Source: Antedon mediterranea (taxonomy: Eukaryota; Echinodermata; Crinoidea; Comatulida; Antedonidae). From it: a DNA stretch of 64,000 nt. Positions within the stretch are counted from its first letter, which is position 1. Each line of letters opens with the position of its first letter. Shown here in pieces: positions 45,768 to 59,605 of this stretch. Below the pieces are notes generated by a model, which had not been told where the DNA came from, ran no database searches, and saw nothing but the letters and a program-made list of their open reading frames with translations. The position numbers and the translations under genes are program-made. The stretch is from contig NC_092674.1 in the NCBI RefSeq assembly GCF_964355755.1, positions 21,974,001 through 22,038,000 of the forward strand. The letters are read 5' to 3'.

Positions 45768-48700
45768 ATGTTCCTCGTATTCACCCTTTTGTCATGTCTG
45801 ACACTGGCAACCGTTTCGTCTGAGCTTGACAGTGTTCAATATTTGGGCGTCGGTTACAACCTCTTATACGGAAATCCCGATGGTGACCTCTATGGTTCAT
45901 CTGATTCTGGCATCATGTTGGATCGACGCATTTTTGAGTTCAGTTATGAGGAAGGAAAACTGACAGACGATGATCTTTATAATGTACCAGACGAGGTTAC
46001 CGTCAGTAACCGCGAAAGCTGCTCTTCTGTGACGTCAACATCAGTGTTCTACTCACCATCTTTATATCAAGAGAAACTGAACGTAGAAACCGGAATAGAT
46101 GGTACGTGTTACGTTATTTTACTTTTAAAGTCAGAGCTACCATTGCCTAACAGAGATAGTTGATCAAGCCCCTTCACTGGATTAGTCGCTCCTGGGCTGG
46201 TGTGGGTTGGGTCATCTAAAGTAGGCCTACCTTATTGGACATACATCCAATGTTTACATAATTCAAGTAGGCCTATAATTATGTTTAACTTGTATCGATT
46301 ATGACAATAAAGAAAATAGAATCGTCAGTAAGAACTGAGACGTAACTAGTGTGCAGGAGTTGATGCGATTTTTTGTATTAGGATTAAATAAAGTACGGTA
46401 GGCCTATTTATCTTATTTATTATTCACATTCAGTGAAGTGACTATAATATCAGTAATCATACTACACATTAGTAGTTTAGTAAATATTGAGGAATACAAA
46501 ATAAAGAAATTGTTTTGAATACCAGGAGTTTTAGAAAACAAATAAGTCAAAATGAGTACTTTGGGTCATTTCTAATTCACTTGATCATTGCTTTATGTTA
46601 TCTTGATCAACTTATGTTTCAGGATCATCAGAGCACTGTGGCTTTCTGGGATACCAGTTCATGATGAGTGATCGTAAGTTTATTTTATGTCTTATTATCG
46701 ATTACGGTACATTACAATTTGTGTTTTGTTTGCTTATTTAATGTTAGTACGTTGTGTCTTTATCAGCTGATCTTGCTTATCTCCGTAAGACCAGTGTGGT
46801 GCCTAATTAACCATGCACGGCCGTACCACTTTACTGAGATGTAAGTCTTACAGAAACATATAAACAATTTCAATTCTGGTACTGAAAACAAAAAAAAATG
46901 CTGAACATAATAAAATCAATTTTTAACTAACAATAGTTTCAGTTGAATAACAATAATATCAACTGTAAAATTGAAAGACAAAGGTCAAAGAGGTGGGCAT
47001 CGTTTCCTATAGTATAAACGCGTGAATTTGAAAATTTAAATCAAATTATATTTTTACAAATCAGAAATTATATCTCTTGCATCTCGTATAAAAATGAAGT
47101 TTTGTTAGTTTTTGAGAAAATACAATTTTAGGATTACTTTACTTACTGCTTAGTACCTAGATCGCTGGCTTTTGAAAATGTCTCCTATCTTCTAACACTA
47201 ACAGGATACAACTACAAAGCAAAAAAAGGGGTGTGCCGGCAAGCATTATCAACCAATATAATTTTTTTTTTTATAAACAATAACAACCAATCTAATTATT
47301 TTCCAGCTCAAACTTGATTGTTCCGTTTTAGCATGGTGAAACAGCCATCAAAGTCGGAGAACTATTATATGTCAAAAGTTATAGACGTTTTTGTATCAGG
47401 ATCAGAAAATGTTACGAATATGCATATACTTTAAAATAAGACGATTTTGAGATAATTTATCTTAAAAATCAATGCCGACGATGTTTCCTAAAATTAAGGA
47501 TTAAAACAACATGACATTGTATGTATAAACAAATTAGGTATAACAATGCCGAAACAGCCATAAAATCGGTTGAATAATAACAGAGTTACATTGAAAAAAA
47601 ATCCCTAAAATAGCTGTTTCTCTGTGATTTCGCGCCGTTCAGCGGAAATCGCCCAGATACATAAAACAAAATAATTGTAATGTCGTATGTAGGCCTATTG
47701 ATCAACTTGATATAAATAAGCTATGAAAATCACATTGATACATGTCTAACTTGAATAAATATTGAAAGTAGCCTTAGCTAAAAAAATAATAATTACTATA
47801 AATAATAAAAAAATAACATATTAGGATTTGGTTTTTATTAATTTTGATTAAGTATTATAATATTTTGACACGTAATGAGGCACCAAAGGAAAGTGACAGT
47901 GATGCGCTAGGATGCCACGGATGCCAAAGATAACAGCTGAATGCATTTTAAAATGTCTTTAAGAAGGCAATGAATGGGCTTTTATAACCAATAAATTTGA
48001 TCAGGTAAAGTAAAGTTTATCGAGGATAAAAAGATTAAACATTGTACTTGAAAAATGTCAACTTGACACAATTGAGGCTGTGTAGAAAGAAGAGGACCAT
48101 CAACTGCATCCCCCGGTCAAACAAATGATTGAGCACTCAATCGTTCGTTTTAGTTATTTTTAAAAATGTTTATGTGGTATAATGTACACTTTCGCAAATT
48201 GTTGATGTCTAGCACCAATTCTGCTTTAGATTGCAGTCATTTTAAATACATTTCTTTTAAAAAGTAAATAAATAGAATATATTAATTGTACATAGACTTA
48301 TTGATCTGCTATTTTGCAACATTATTATATTTTTGTTTTAATCAAGGTATGAGTTTAGTTGAGACACAAACCATTCAAGATAGACGTGTATTAAAAGAGT
48401 ATCGTAACGTATGCAATAGAGGTACAGCTCGGTATAAGTCCGAATTAGCAGATATCGACAGCTATAAGTTAGACATCGAATTTGTTAATGATGTATGCGC
48501 ACTGCCAGCTCGATATTCCGAGACACAATACATGGAATTCATTGATAAATGGGGAACAGTACGTACATTTATTTGTGTATTTATAACGTTATTACAAAAT
48601 ACGGCATACATTATTTATTATAAAATATGACAGATCAATTAGTCACAAAACAATGACAGAAGGATATTATAAAATTGCACGATAGCTCGGCTGTTAAAAT

Positions 48701-50996
48701 GTATATAAAATTACTTACAGATTAGAATTAATATTAATACTACACCATATTTAACGAAACCAACAATATACATGCTACTGTTAGGCTTAACTGTATTGTA
48801 ATGTTTTGTAGGACGTCATAGTAGAAGTGGATGTCGGGCAGAAAACATTAGAAAGGTACTCAGCATCTCAAACTGACATTGTCCACTGTGCATTAAGTTC
48901 TGTAAGTTCATTTTTTTGCAGCATATGTGTTATTTAAACATATTTTATTAAAATATACTTTTATTTTTATATTATTTATTTAAGTAGCCGAGTTTAACTC
49001 ACTGATAAATTCAGCTAGAGCAAAACATGTTCCTTATTTCATTGCTTTAGAAAAAACAATAAAACAGTCAAACCAACATTAATAATATTCAACCTATACA
49101 TTTTCTTTCTTTAATAGAAGATAACCGGTGCTACAATTCACAGTGGGCCATACAACGGATATTCGAGCTCTGTCGAAGTGAATATGGACAATTATGACGT
49201 TGACTTATGTCCGAGTGAGAAATGGGAACTGGAAGAGACCATTGTACTAGGAGAATCAGATGCTGAACCGATTTCCTTAAAATTGTTATGCATCTCATCG
49301 GTATTTGAGAATGCTTATTGGAGTAGCTTTGATGAATATGTAATGACTGGAACATGCCAATCCGGAGATATCAATGATTTGGCGAGCAAACGTTCTAACA
49401 TAAAGGACTCATTAACAGTATATGCATCTTTAAAATCTGCAAAAGAGCCCCCAGGTAAAGAGTAAAAATTAATTCTTTACAATATTACCGTTAATCATCG
49501 TTGAGTAAACTTAGAAAGTAACTTTTTTTCTATTCTATCATTGACCATTATTATTATATTATTAGTTATATTAATTTTTCTGTCCGTATTTTTGTCCACT
49601 ATAAATTGTATAGTTAAGACGAATATCATGTCTACCTTAGTTTACCTTTTAATGCATAATTACAAATAGGTTACTTCCCCAAGTTACTATTATTATAATA
49701 TTAACCCATATTTTAGCCTCTATACAAAATAATATTCAATTATAAAACAATCTAGCAAAGAAGCCACAAAAAAGAGACAGAAGGTAAAACACTGTTTTAC
49801 TCAATACTGTTGATCATAGCTGGCCGTGTAAATATTAACTTTGTATGATGAATGCATGGGTTTTTTTATAAACAGCAGTTATCGGACACGTTGTATTTAA
49901 AAAAAAGTATCACAAACTATCATTTGCACTTATTTTAGTTTTAGTTATTATCGTACGCACAATACCGGGTCGTAACATTATCAGTAACTTTTGCGTCGGT
50001 ATTATCACCTCCCGCCATCAATTAGCTTTGCAGCATTTTGAGACACCCCTTTGTATAGGGCCCGAAGGTGTCCCTTTAATATTGGTTTTACTGTAGTCCT
50101 ATCGTCATTAGCATTAATACGGACAGCAGCACAGAGCAAGAGGTAAATGATAATTATAATGCTTCTACTTTTTCTAGTGACAACAGTGGAGATTCCAGTC
50201 ACATGGCCTTTTGGTACTTACACCATTCCAATGACTGACACTACGCCAAACGGTTGTCCAGCTGCGCACTTTTACTGGAAAATCGGTTCCAGATTTCACG
50301 ACACTGAAAATAGTTTGTCTTCAAACGATTGGTCAGATCCACTGCATCTTCTAGGACCATACAGACGCAACAACATGCAGCAGAACTTTTGTTCAAAGGG
50401 AGTTGAAAAAGAAGATGACTATAAATGGAACTTTGAAGAAGGACAGTACTGTATTTTTAAAAAGGGTGCATCTTGCCCCTCAGGTATGTTCACTTCTGCT
50501 CCTATTATTTAATTACCTGAAATTGGAAAATGTTTAGTAAGTTTGTATTAAATTATAAGAGACTACTACAATTAAAATGTTCTATCTCACAAACTGTAAA
50601 AGATTTAAATTTGAATAAAATGTTGCAATTATCAATCTTGAAGGATTTGATGAAGGGTGGCTGTACTGGAACGACGAAGATACTTTAAATTCCAACAATG
50701 TAAACGGTATACTACCAGAGGGAGTATACAACAAAGATACCAAGATTTACTACTGTTGTCGCAATGATGGTTTTGCTTCTAACGCAATCAACCTTCCTAC
50801 CGATGATCCATTCTTCCTTCTGAAGTCCAGTCATATGTGTCAAGAAGTTTACGGAATGAATGTGGCTGAGGAATGGTTTCATTGGGATAACGATGGAGAA
50901 TGGTTTAATTCGGACTATTATGATGGATCGTATCCATACAACACTGGTAACGGTGAAGATTTTACTCTTCACTATTGCTACTACTACTCAAAGTGA
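45768..50996 (+). CDS. MACPF-ApeC (apextrin-type) secreted protein, gene 3
   Basis: Exons: 45768-46101, 46623-46673, 48347-48558, 48812-48901, 49118-49454, 50178-50483, 50644-50996; 560 residues. All exon lengths equal those of gene 2 except one that is a codon shorter (337 against 340). The signal peptide is the first ~17 residues (MFLVFTLLSCLTLATVS). MACPF blocks YLGVGYNLLYGNPDG and CALPARY are followed by KWGTD. The ApeC domain carries VTWPFGTYTIP, GSRFHDTEN, GQYCIFKKG, FDEGWLYWNDED and ends in HYCYYYSK. The acceptor of the last exon (caatcttgaag) has a weak pyrimidine tract but is the only one that keeps the frame. Introns 2 and 5 are longer than in gene 2. Confidence 0.92.
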
Positions 50997-52047
50997 TTAA
51001 AATATATTCAATAGACACACACAAACCTAATATCAAACCGTATTTTTTCTTCATTAAATTTAAATAAATGTAAAATGAATGTAAGCAAACACTGTACTGT
51101 AGTTACAAACGACCACGTTTTAGTACATCACTGACAAATTCCAAAAAACCACCTAATTCCATCACTGTACACAAAACATTTTTTCAATTAAAGAAAAAAG
51201 ATTTAATACAATTCTGTCTAATGTGTTTATAAAAATTTCATGAAATTTAAAAAATAAGAAAACAAACACCCGTAACTTATAAGTAACAATACAATACTAA
51301 AGTTACTGATCTTTTTACATTTTCGTTTTTTCTGTATTGCTTATCAGTCCAACATTTTACAAAACACGAACCTAAAATCGAGGGGAAAATCGTACATATG
51401 TTTTTGCAATTCCGTAATAATGGGGATACAAATAAGATTAATTACGGCAGTGTGGTAGGTTGGTTCATGGAGTTATAATCCATGGTTGGTTACTGGTCCG
51501 GTCATATACATCAACCAATCAGAGCGATATTCGTATGTATACAGTATTTTTATTTTTAACATTGCTTTTTCTATCAGAAAAACTGGTGATTCTAAACCCA
51601 GGACCAAGTAAGCATGTTGACCACCAAGCTAAAATGCTCTAATCTTTTAATCCTTTAATAATCTTTTAAGTTACACACGTATTATACTAGGAATGCAACC
51701 GTGCTAACCGTGACAGGCCTAAAAACATATGGGCAGTCACTTAACTTTTCACATGTTTTATCATATTCTGCCATCGAAATTAAAGATCTTCCTGTCGTAA
51801 TTGGGGCCATGATGGTTTAAATTGATACTATACTGTTTGCATTTGGCAGATGTTTGGTAATTACCGAATTGAAAAACGCATACGTGCACATATGCTGATA
51901 TGATAATACAGTTGATACTGTACAGTAAGCGTGATCAATATCTAAGATATAATCAAATGTTTACTGTGTGATAATTATCATTTTATAAATAAAATACATT
52001 TGATCTGGTATGAGAAGAGACATACAACAGTTATAGCGACACACAAT
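50997..52047. other. Spacer between genes 3 and 4
   Basis: AT-rich; a 60-codon frame at 51,460 shows no family resemblance. The promoter of gene 4 must lie here but is not similar to those of genes 2 and 3 by eye. Confidence 0.5.
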
Positions 52048-55000
52048 ATGGCTGCTAAACTGTTTCTAAGCCTCTTTGTTTGGCAAATTTTGTCATGTTA
52101 TGTCCATTCTTGGACACCAGCTGGAGTGAGTTTTGTCGGCGTGGGTTATAACATCTTAGATGGTAATCCTGACGGTGGTGACCCTAGCGCGGGAGGGGTG
52201 GACCCCGGGTTGCTGGTAACACGACGAATATTAGAGTTCAGTTACGAAGACGGTAACCTTTCGGAAGACGGCCTTTACCCAATCCCTGATGAAGTCCTCT
52301 TTAGTCCGCGAGACAGCTGCTCTGAAGTAGAAAGCACAGAAATATTTGAAGGAACAAAAAGTTATCAGAAAAAATTAGATCGAGATGTTGAATTTGTTGG
52401 TGAGTGTTTAACTTTTCTAATTATATTAATCTGTTAAGATAACTCCATTCCTTAGCATAATTTTACCGACATCTTAGGCATAAATAGTATTCGTATTATA
52501 TTATTATTATTATATTCGCGATTTGTTTACGTTTACATACAGGCCAAACAGTGGTAACTAACCTGTAAAATAGCATAGATATGATGTAAACCTTTGGGTT
52601 TATAGGTACATAAACTGTATGACTATTTTGTCGCATGAAATACAATTTTGTTCAAAGAACTTCCAATGTATTGTCAATATGGTGGTTTTTTTTCTTCAAA
52701 ATGTTATGTGTTGTTTCTTTAATGGTGAAAGGTCAAAGGTGAATAATAAATACATTTTGCAGTAAACCATGTTTTCTACGTTTTATGTTCTGCAAACGTG
52801 GTATTTTTTATATTAATTATTAGAGTAAAAGGACACTGACATATGTTTTAGTAATTTCAAATTGGTTATTTATTTCTAGGAAAGGGTGATCACTTTCTGT
52901 TAGGTTATGAATTTTCTTCTAGTGCAAGTAAGTATGATATATTTTTATTTATTATTTACTTGTTAACTACATCTGAAATTAAATAATTATGGACATTCAG
53001 TAGGCTACGTTTGGATATAAGTACGTTTCATCAAAATGTAAATGAGAATACATGTAGGCCTAAGAGGAATAATAACCATATTTTGTTATGTATTCAGGAT
53101 ATCAAAAAATCTATGAATCGACTGAATACCAGAAGAAGGTCTTTCATGATTACAAGAAAGTATGCAACAAAGGACAGGCACGATACATGACTGAGCTGGC
53201 AGCCATCGATGGATACTACTTAGCACGTGACTTCGTGGCGGCAGCTTGTTCCCTACCGGAGGTTTATGAGGAAGACGTGTACATGCAATTTCTTGATCTT
53301 TGGGGAACGGTATAATATTTTTTTTATAATAATTTTAGTAAACAAATGCGGTTATGTTCTTTATCGCTTGATTCGTCCGTATTCAGGGTCGTAAGCATAG
53401 TCAAAACGTTTTTGAGGCAATGACGTATCGACTTATCAGACCTACGAAAAATTGAAAATTATCGTAAATAAGTCTTCGATGACAAAAAAAAAAAGATTCG
53501 ATTATTTTGTAAACGGTATAAACTTTCAAATTCACATTCTGACATCTTTGAAATAAGTAATATCATTTTAATGTAAAACGTTTAATCTAAAACTATTATT
53601 ATATACAGCATTCATTCAAAGATCAAACCTATACAAACAGATAATAATTTTAAAACATCACAATTCACAGGATGTTGTAGTTGAAGTTGATCTTGGAACT
53701 AAGTTGTTGAATCGTTCCGATATATACCAAACCGAATTTGTATTCTACGCAATGAAAGAAGTGAGTTTTTATTTTGTTTGTTTTTTAAAATAGGTAGAGG
53801 TTCACATGATTGTTGATGGCTTTTATGCTGATCCTGGATCTTCCTAGGAATTGCTATTTACCTTTGTTTGTATGTTTATAATAAATAAAATAAAATGTTG
53901 ATACAAATCTGCGTTCCAAGCAGTATATGGTCTGATTAAATTTAATAAACATTTGTACCTATTACTATAATGATCTATTTACTTTTCAAGTATTTGTTTA
54001 ATTTTCGCTATATTTAGATTATTTTTATTGTTATTTGTGTATTTTTTAAAATTATTGTCTAATGATCATAATGCATTTTAAAAATCTGTAATTTGTTCCA
54101 AGGTCAAATTTTTTTACAATTATTGTATAGATTAATTTGTGTAGGTTAGACAATGTACTCTGTAATTATGTTCTAATTTAAATGTGAGGTAAATAAGAGT
54201 GCTACAATACTAATATACTTTGAGAAAGATCGTCATTTAAAGTCATTTTTATTGTTTAGTTAACGTTTTTTGTTGTGTGTTTGTTTCTTTATTTCCATTC
54301 ACAAAAACATAAATATACATAAATAATAATTACAAAACAGTAGGGCGAAAGCAAAACAAAAAAGAATTATGTTCTATTATTTTGGCAAAAAACATGTAGG
54401 TCTAGTTATTATAAATTCGTACTTTAATGTGTTGTTTATTTGTAACATGAAATAAAAAAAAACATCAATTATCTTAGTGTACTATCACATTTCATAAGCA
54501 TATGGTTGTTATTGTTTCAGAGAAGTGGTACTGTATCTCCAAGTGGTAATTTTTTGTCTTACGAGGCGTCTGTCATTGTTGACATGGATAAATTCCGCAC
54601 GGAGTCTGGAACGGAAACTACTTTTGGATCGTATCAAGAATTGATCTCAGTTGGCACGTCTAGCCTTCCCGAACCAATCTCCATCAGACTCATGTATATT
54701 TCAGATGTGTTCGATTCAAAGTACTGGAGTCAGAACGACTATTACGTCACCAGTGGGTCTTGTAATGCTGAGCATTTGGGACAGTTGGCCAATAAAGAAC
54801 AAAATATTGTTACAGCATTGAAGAATTACGCAATTTGGAGAGGACGAATAGAATCAGAAGGTGAGTTACATTCTAAACACCCGATGTTTATGGTGGTTCA
54901 AGATTGTTGACAACCTGTTTTACATTGTGTCTAGTAAAAGCTCTTTTATATTATAATATAATATAAGTTTAGCACATGTACTATGCATAATGAACAAATG

Positions 55001-56744
55001 TAAACCACGCTCTTTTGAAAGACAATAGCGACACCACAAGAGGTTTAGTTTTTTAAATATTTAATAAAACCAAATAGTATCTTGAAATTGCAAGCATATA
55101 ATACGACGATGATGATATCGATGTTGTTGTTAAAAACTTCAATACATTCAAATATTAATACATAATCCATCACCTATTGCAATTATAGATCCTCCAGTTC
55201 AGATCCCTATTACGTGGCCATCTGGTACCTATTCCCTTCCTATGGTAGCATCACCTGATTCTGGATGCCCAGACTCTCATTTCGTGTGGAAGACGGGCTC
55301 AAGATTCCAAGATACTGAGAATACGTTATCAGATAACCACTGGTCTGACCCATGTCATCTAGAGGTAGGCTATGTACTTGTATTGTATTTCATCTAAGTA
55401 TAATATCAGAGTAATACTTAGTTCACACTAGGAGGCAACGCAAGGACGTACGTTGCGTTACGTTCTTGTGTTGCGTCTCTAGTGGGAACCAATCATTAGA
55501 AACAAACAATGAATTAAAGAAAATGATAAACGTATTGAAACCCGAGAGGAGAGGAAATTGATCGAAACTTTCTACTGTATCACGCAACGATGGTACCTAA
55601 TGTTATCTGTGTCGTTTTGAATAAATAATGGTAATGTTATAAACAATTGTGCGATTTGCTTCGTTTTACCAGGGACCTATAAAACGGAATGACATCACTC
55701 AGAATTTTTGTTCTAAAACCGTCGAAAACGCAGACAATTACCAATGGACTTGGGGAGAGGGATCTTATTGCATTTTCAAGAAAGGGTCTACTTGCCCAGC
55801 AGGTAATTTAATATATTTAATATAATCTAATTTATCTTTCCTAAATAGATCAACTATGTCCACTATCATTTCAAATTAAAGTATTAAAGGGGGCCTCATC
55901 ACTTCAACATTTACTTGCTTTCTTGTTTGCATGTTTTCTTTATTGTTTTTTTTTCATGATAGCGTTCACAATTTTTAAATTATCATCCTGAATTTTTGTG
56001 TTAATAGTATATACTTACATGCCATGCCTATTGAATTGCACAAAACAATCGATATATTGGTATAACGTCATAAATAAATAAAATCTCAAGTTGTCGTTTT
56101 CTTCAATATGAGCCGATATAATCTATTTATTTTACCAAACTTATTTCACTCAGTTTTTTAGCTCTTAATTTATTATTATTATTATTAAACATTTTAAATT
56201 GTTTCATTTTTGTTCACTTTGAGCAAGCAATAATATTATTTTCGAAAAATCCCTAGAGGGCTGTAGGCCTACAGTGTTCCAAACATATTATGCAAGTTAA
56301 CACTGATATGTCCTGGCCAAACAACAGAGTCCAACAATCGTTCAATTTACATTGTGGAAATTTCTTATTTTTACTTTTTTTCTGTAAGGATTTGATGACG
56401 GATGGATATTCTGGAACGACGAAAACACATTTAACAGCAATTGGTTGAGTGGAGAACTTCCGACTGGCGAATACGACAAAGATACTAAAATCTACTACTG
56501 TTGTCGTGATGATGGTTTTACTTCTAACCCCATCTACCTTCCCACCGATGATAATTTTTTTCTGTTCAAGAAGACCCACAACTGTCAGGCGGTGGCCGGT
56601 ATGTCATACATTGAAGAGTATTTGGAATGGGATAACGAGAATGAGATCATTGACGGAAGAAGAATGTACGGATCATATCCGTACAACACTGATAAATCAG
56701 AAAATCATATCCTTCATTACTGTTATTACTATTCAACAGTTTAA
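52048..56744 (+). CDS. MACPF-ApeC (apextrin-type) secreted protein, gene 4
   Basis: Exons: 52048-52399, 52880-52927, 53098-53309, 53671-53760, 54521-54860, 55189-55364, 55673-55802, 56389-56744; 567 residues. The ATG at 52,048 was chosen over the in-frame one at 52,000 because it starts directly with a signal peptide (MAAKLFLSLFVWQILSCYVH). MACPF: FVGVGYNILDGNPDGG, CSLPEVY, LWGTD. ApeC: ITWPSGTYSLP, GSRFQDTEN, HWSDPCHLEGP, YCIFKKG, FDDGWIFWNDEN, LPTDDNFFLF, HYCYYYS. Its first exon (352 bases) equals that of gene 1 in length, and DPGL/RR blocks also resemble gene 1. It alone has an intron inside the first ApeC exon (176+130 = 306 bases, the length of the unsplit exon in genes 2 and 3). AATAAA overlaps the stop codon. 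Confidence 0.92.
55419..55496. mobile_element. Short MITE, 'GGTTCCCACTAG' family, in the extra intron of gene 4
   Basis: A compact copy: the arm TTCACACTAGGAGGCAACGC is inverted as TTGCGTCTCTAGTGGGAACC, almost without a spacer. It lies in the intron that only gene 4 has within the ApeC domain. Confidence 0.7.
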
Positions 56745-57677
56745 TAAAAGTTATAACACTTTATTCTAAGACATGTTAATAAAGTTGATATAATAGAATA
56801 TATAACTCTAACGCTATCATGTGATTATTTATGTATAAGTAAATTCGCTATAAGTCTGTCCAATAACTTTGGCTTCATCTTAAATTTCTTAAAATGTAAA
56901 TTTTTTCCGCAAATGCAGATTCTTACATATACGTTAATAGTACTGAAATGCAAAATACCCTCTTCAAACTCCCATTTTTTAAACATTGTCGTACACGCAG
57001 GTTTATTTACATAATTTAAGACCAAGTGATACATGTGATAAACGCCTACTAGAATAAACCCTTTCCTCCTCTCCATCTCCTATAGAACGTCGTTTTTACT
57101 TTCCTGTCCATAAACGTAACCGTGAGCTTAGAATAATCAGTCCTATGGAAATAAAACAACTTTCTAACTTGACACTATATTGTTCAACATTTTTTGTTAC
57201 ACAACTTAGTGAAGCCAACGAACACCACGTGACAATTTGAGACACTTCAAATTAAAACAGCGACATTAAATGAATCTATCAGTAATTAACTACAGAACAA
57301 AATAACTTGATGTACAGTTTCCTGTATACCACGTATGATTGAAGAGAAACTCAATAGTTCTTTTCAGAACTACATACGTGGTATATAACAAACTTTACAT
57401 CAACATATCGACGATTTTGCCATGCAAGCAAACTTTCAAACAAAAAATACAACTTAATTGTTAATATCATGTTTTGTACACATTATGTGTCTTACAATAT
57501 CTATTTCAATCCGGATTATTCCTAAACCCTAAAAAATGTTCTTAGTATTAATATTAATATCAAGCTTTTGACAATAAATAACAGTTTGTAATGCTTTGAA
57601 GCATACTTACATAAAGTAAGTACAATGATAATATCTAATCTAAAGACAATCTGTTTAAAACAGATTTATGTAACAAA
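56745..57677. other. 3' flank of gene 4
   Basis: No gene seen. A short inverted repeat at 57,312-57,403 pairs 'gtataccacgtatg' with 'catacgtggtatat', a small hairpin of unknown origin. Confidence 0.5.
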
Positions 57678-57678
57678 C

Positions 57679-59562
57679 CAGGCCCGTAGCCAGAATGCAT
57701 CAGAGGGGGGTTTTCTTGACACCAAGTATTTTGCGAGCGCAGCGAGCAACTGTAGGCTGGGGGCCAGGGGGCCGCCAAGGGCCCCCGGTCGGGGTCCAGG
57801 GGGCGAAGGCCCCTGGAAGCTTTGGCTCTCAGAGCAATTTCGGTTGTTTTAATAAAGCTTAGAGACATTTTTTACCTACTAAAATCTGAGTTATGCAGAG
57901 AAATTATATAGTACAGTATTATGGAAGTTAGTAGTACTGATCATGAAATACAGCTTTATTGTTGCAAAAAAGTATATTATATTAGGCCCTTAAATAATTT
58001 CTTATCCTATAAACATAAAAAACAAATAGTACCGTATATTTCGGTGTACAAGTCGCACCTGTGTATAAGACGCACCCATAACGGAGACTGAAATATTAGT
58101 ATTGTTTATGTAGTCGATGCATAAGACGCACTTATTTCTTGGCCGAAATTTAAACATTTTACAATCAAAACAATGGTATTTTAAAAATAAAACAACGATA
58201 TTTGAGACATATTTATTAGAATCAAATGATATAATTTTGTTTGATTGCCTTTATTACATCGTAATCAGTCTCTACTTCAACTGAACGTTCAATGAAAAGG
58301 GAAATCCCCATATTGTTTCAGTTACGATGCACTTTAATTTCATATTATTTAAATATATACCTTCTTATTGTGTGTATGACCATTATAAAATCAATCCAAA
58401 TGATGTTCAGTTTTTTGGGCTGATAATGAACCAGGAATATCATGTTGGGTAGGCCTATATGAAAATCTTTCCTATTTCCATGCATGCATTACAGCAATAT
58501 GAGGAGAGGAGAGCACTAACCATGTGCTCCTTTCCTGGTGGCCAGCACTGTTGGCCATATACACTATGAGATTAGGGGAAGCTACTTAACACAATAACAA
58601 CACACTCTTTTAGATATCGCTTGACATACGAACTATTGCCTACATGATTATAAAAATTATGTGATTGTTGACATAGAGATGTAATAAAAATAAACCACCG
58701 TGATCAAGGGAAATAGTTATTGTGTAATTAAAATGTTACACCACCGTAGTTAATGGACTCTTCCATAAATGTGTTGCGCTGTGATGCTGCATGCTGCTAG
58801 AATACACACCCGCGAGTTCAGAGAGTATTACTAGGCCTGGGTAGAATATCTAATGCGTACTGTAATATTAATTAATACAGTCGAGGATGACAATTTACCT
58901 TAACTAAAAATTCAATAAACTTGTTACCACACTGTGGTTAGACAGGAGTGAGTAACTAGCTAGGCCTACATTGCAGAGTAGTACACTATTTTTAATTAAT
59001 TTAAGTATTAGTAGGTAATTAAATTACTTAGGGTAACATTTAGAGGTCAAATTTGCGTGTCAAAAGTGCGTCTTATACACCGAATTATACGGTAGGCCTA
59101 CGTACACGTACCAATTTAACTCAGCACCATTTTTATTCAAGTTTACACAGTGAAATTCTTTGGTTTAATGACAAATATTTCCAGGAAAAAAATAAAAATC
59201 CCCAAAAAGATTGAACTGAACTGAACGTGATCTTGTGCGTTCCGAAAAGCCCGACCGAAGCACGCGATTGGTCAGTCCATTTTTCTGTCATATTTATAAC
59301 CATCATCTCTCAACAATCTCTCGATCTCACGCTCAGCAGTGACTTTGACATCGGACAATCTGTATAGTCGATCAATTTAAACATAGTCAATAGAAGTAAA
59401 ATGACCCAAAAATCTGCTATAATTGATAATTAAATGCACGATTTTGGAAGTGGGGCCTTTGTTTTTCAAGGGGGGGTTCGCTGGTAAAAGGGGGGTTCGC
59501 GCAAAAGGGGGGGGGGGGGTTCGCCCGAACCCCAAAAAAACCCCCTGGCTACGGGCCTGCAA
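57679..59562. mobile_element. Possible DNA transposon with CAGGCCCGTAGCCAG ends
   Basis: CAGGCCCGTAGCCAG at 57,679 is matched by its reverse complement (CTGGCTACGGGCCTG) at about 59,547-59,562. Next to each end are G-rich stretches with similar words. The two may be ends of one element of about 1.9 kb, or two separate short copies in opposite orientation. The 1.06-kb element at 58,032-59,092 lies inside. No transposase frame is present. Confidence 0.5.
58032..59092. mobile_element. Non-autonomous DNA transposon with TA target duplication
   Basis: The left end CCGTATATTTCGGTGTACAAG and the right end (reverse complement) CCGTATAATTCGGTGTATAAG form inverted repeats of about 30 bases. TA lies immediately outside both ends (58,030-58,031 and 59,093-59,094). 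TA duplication is the mark of the Tc1/mariner/pogo group. The interior (subterminal 'ataagacgcac' words, otherwise AT-rich) has no transposase frame. Confidence 0.75.
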
Positions 59563-59605
59563 ACATTGCAATAAAATAGTTTGAACTTTGAACTTTTAGC
59601 TTAGC

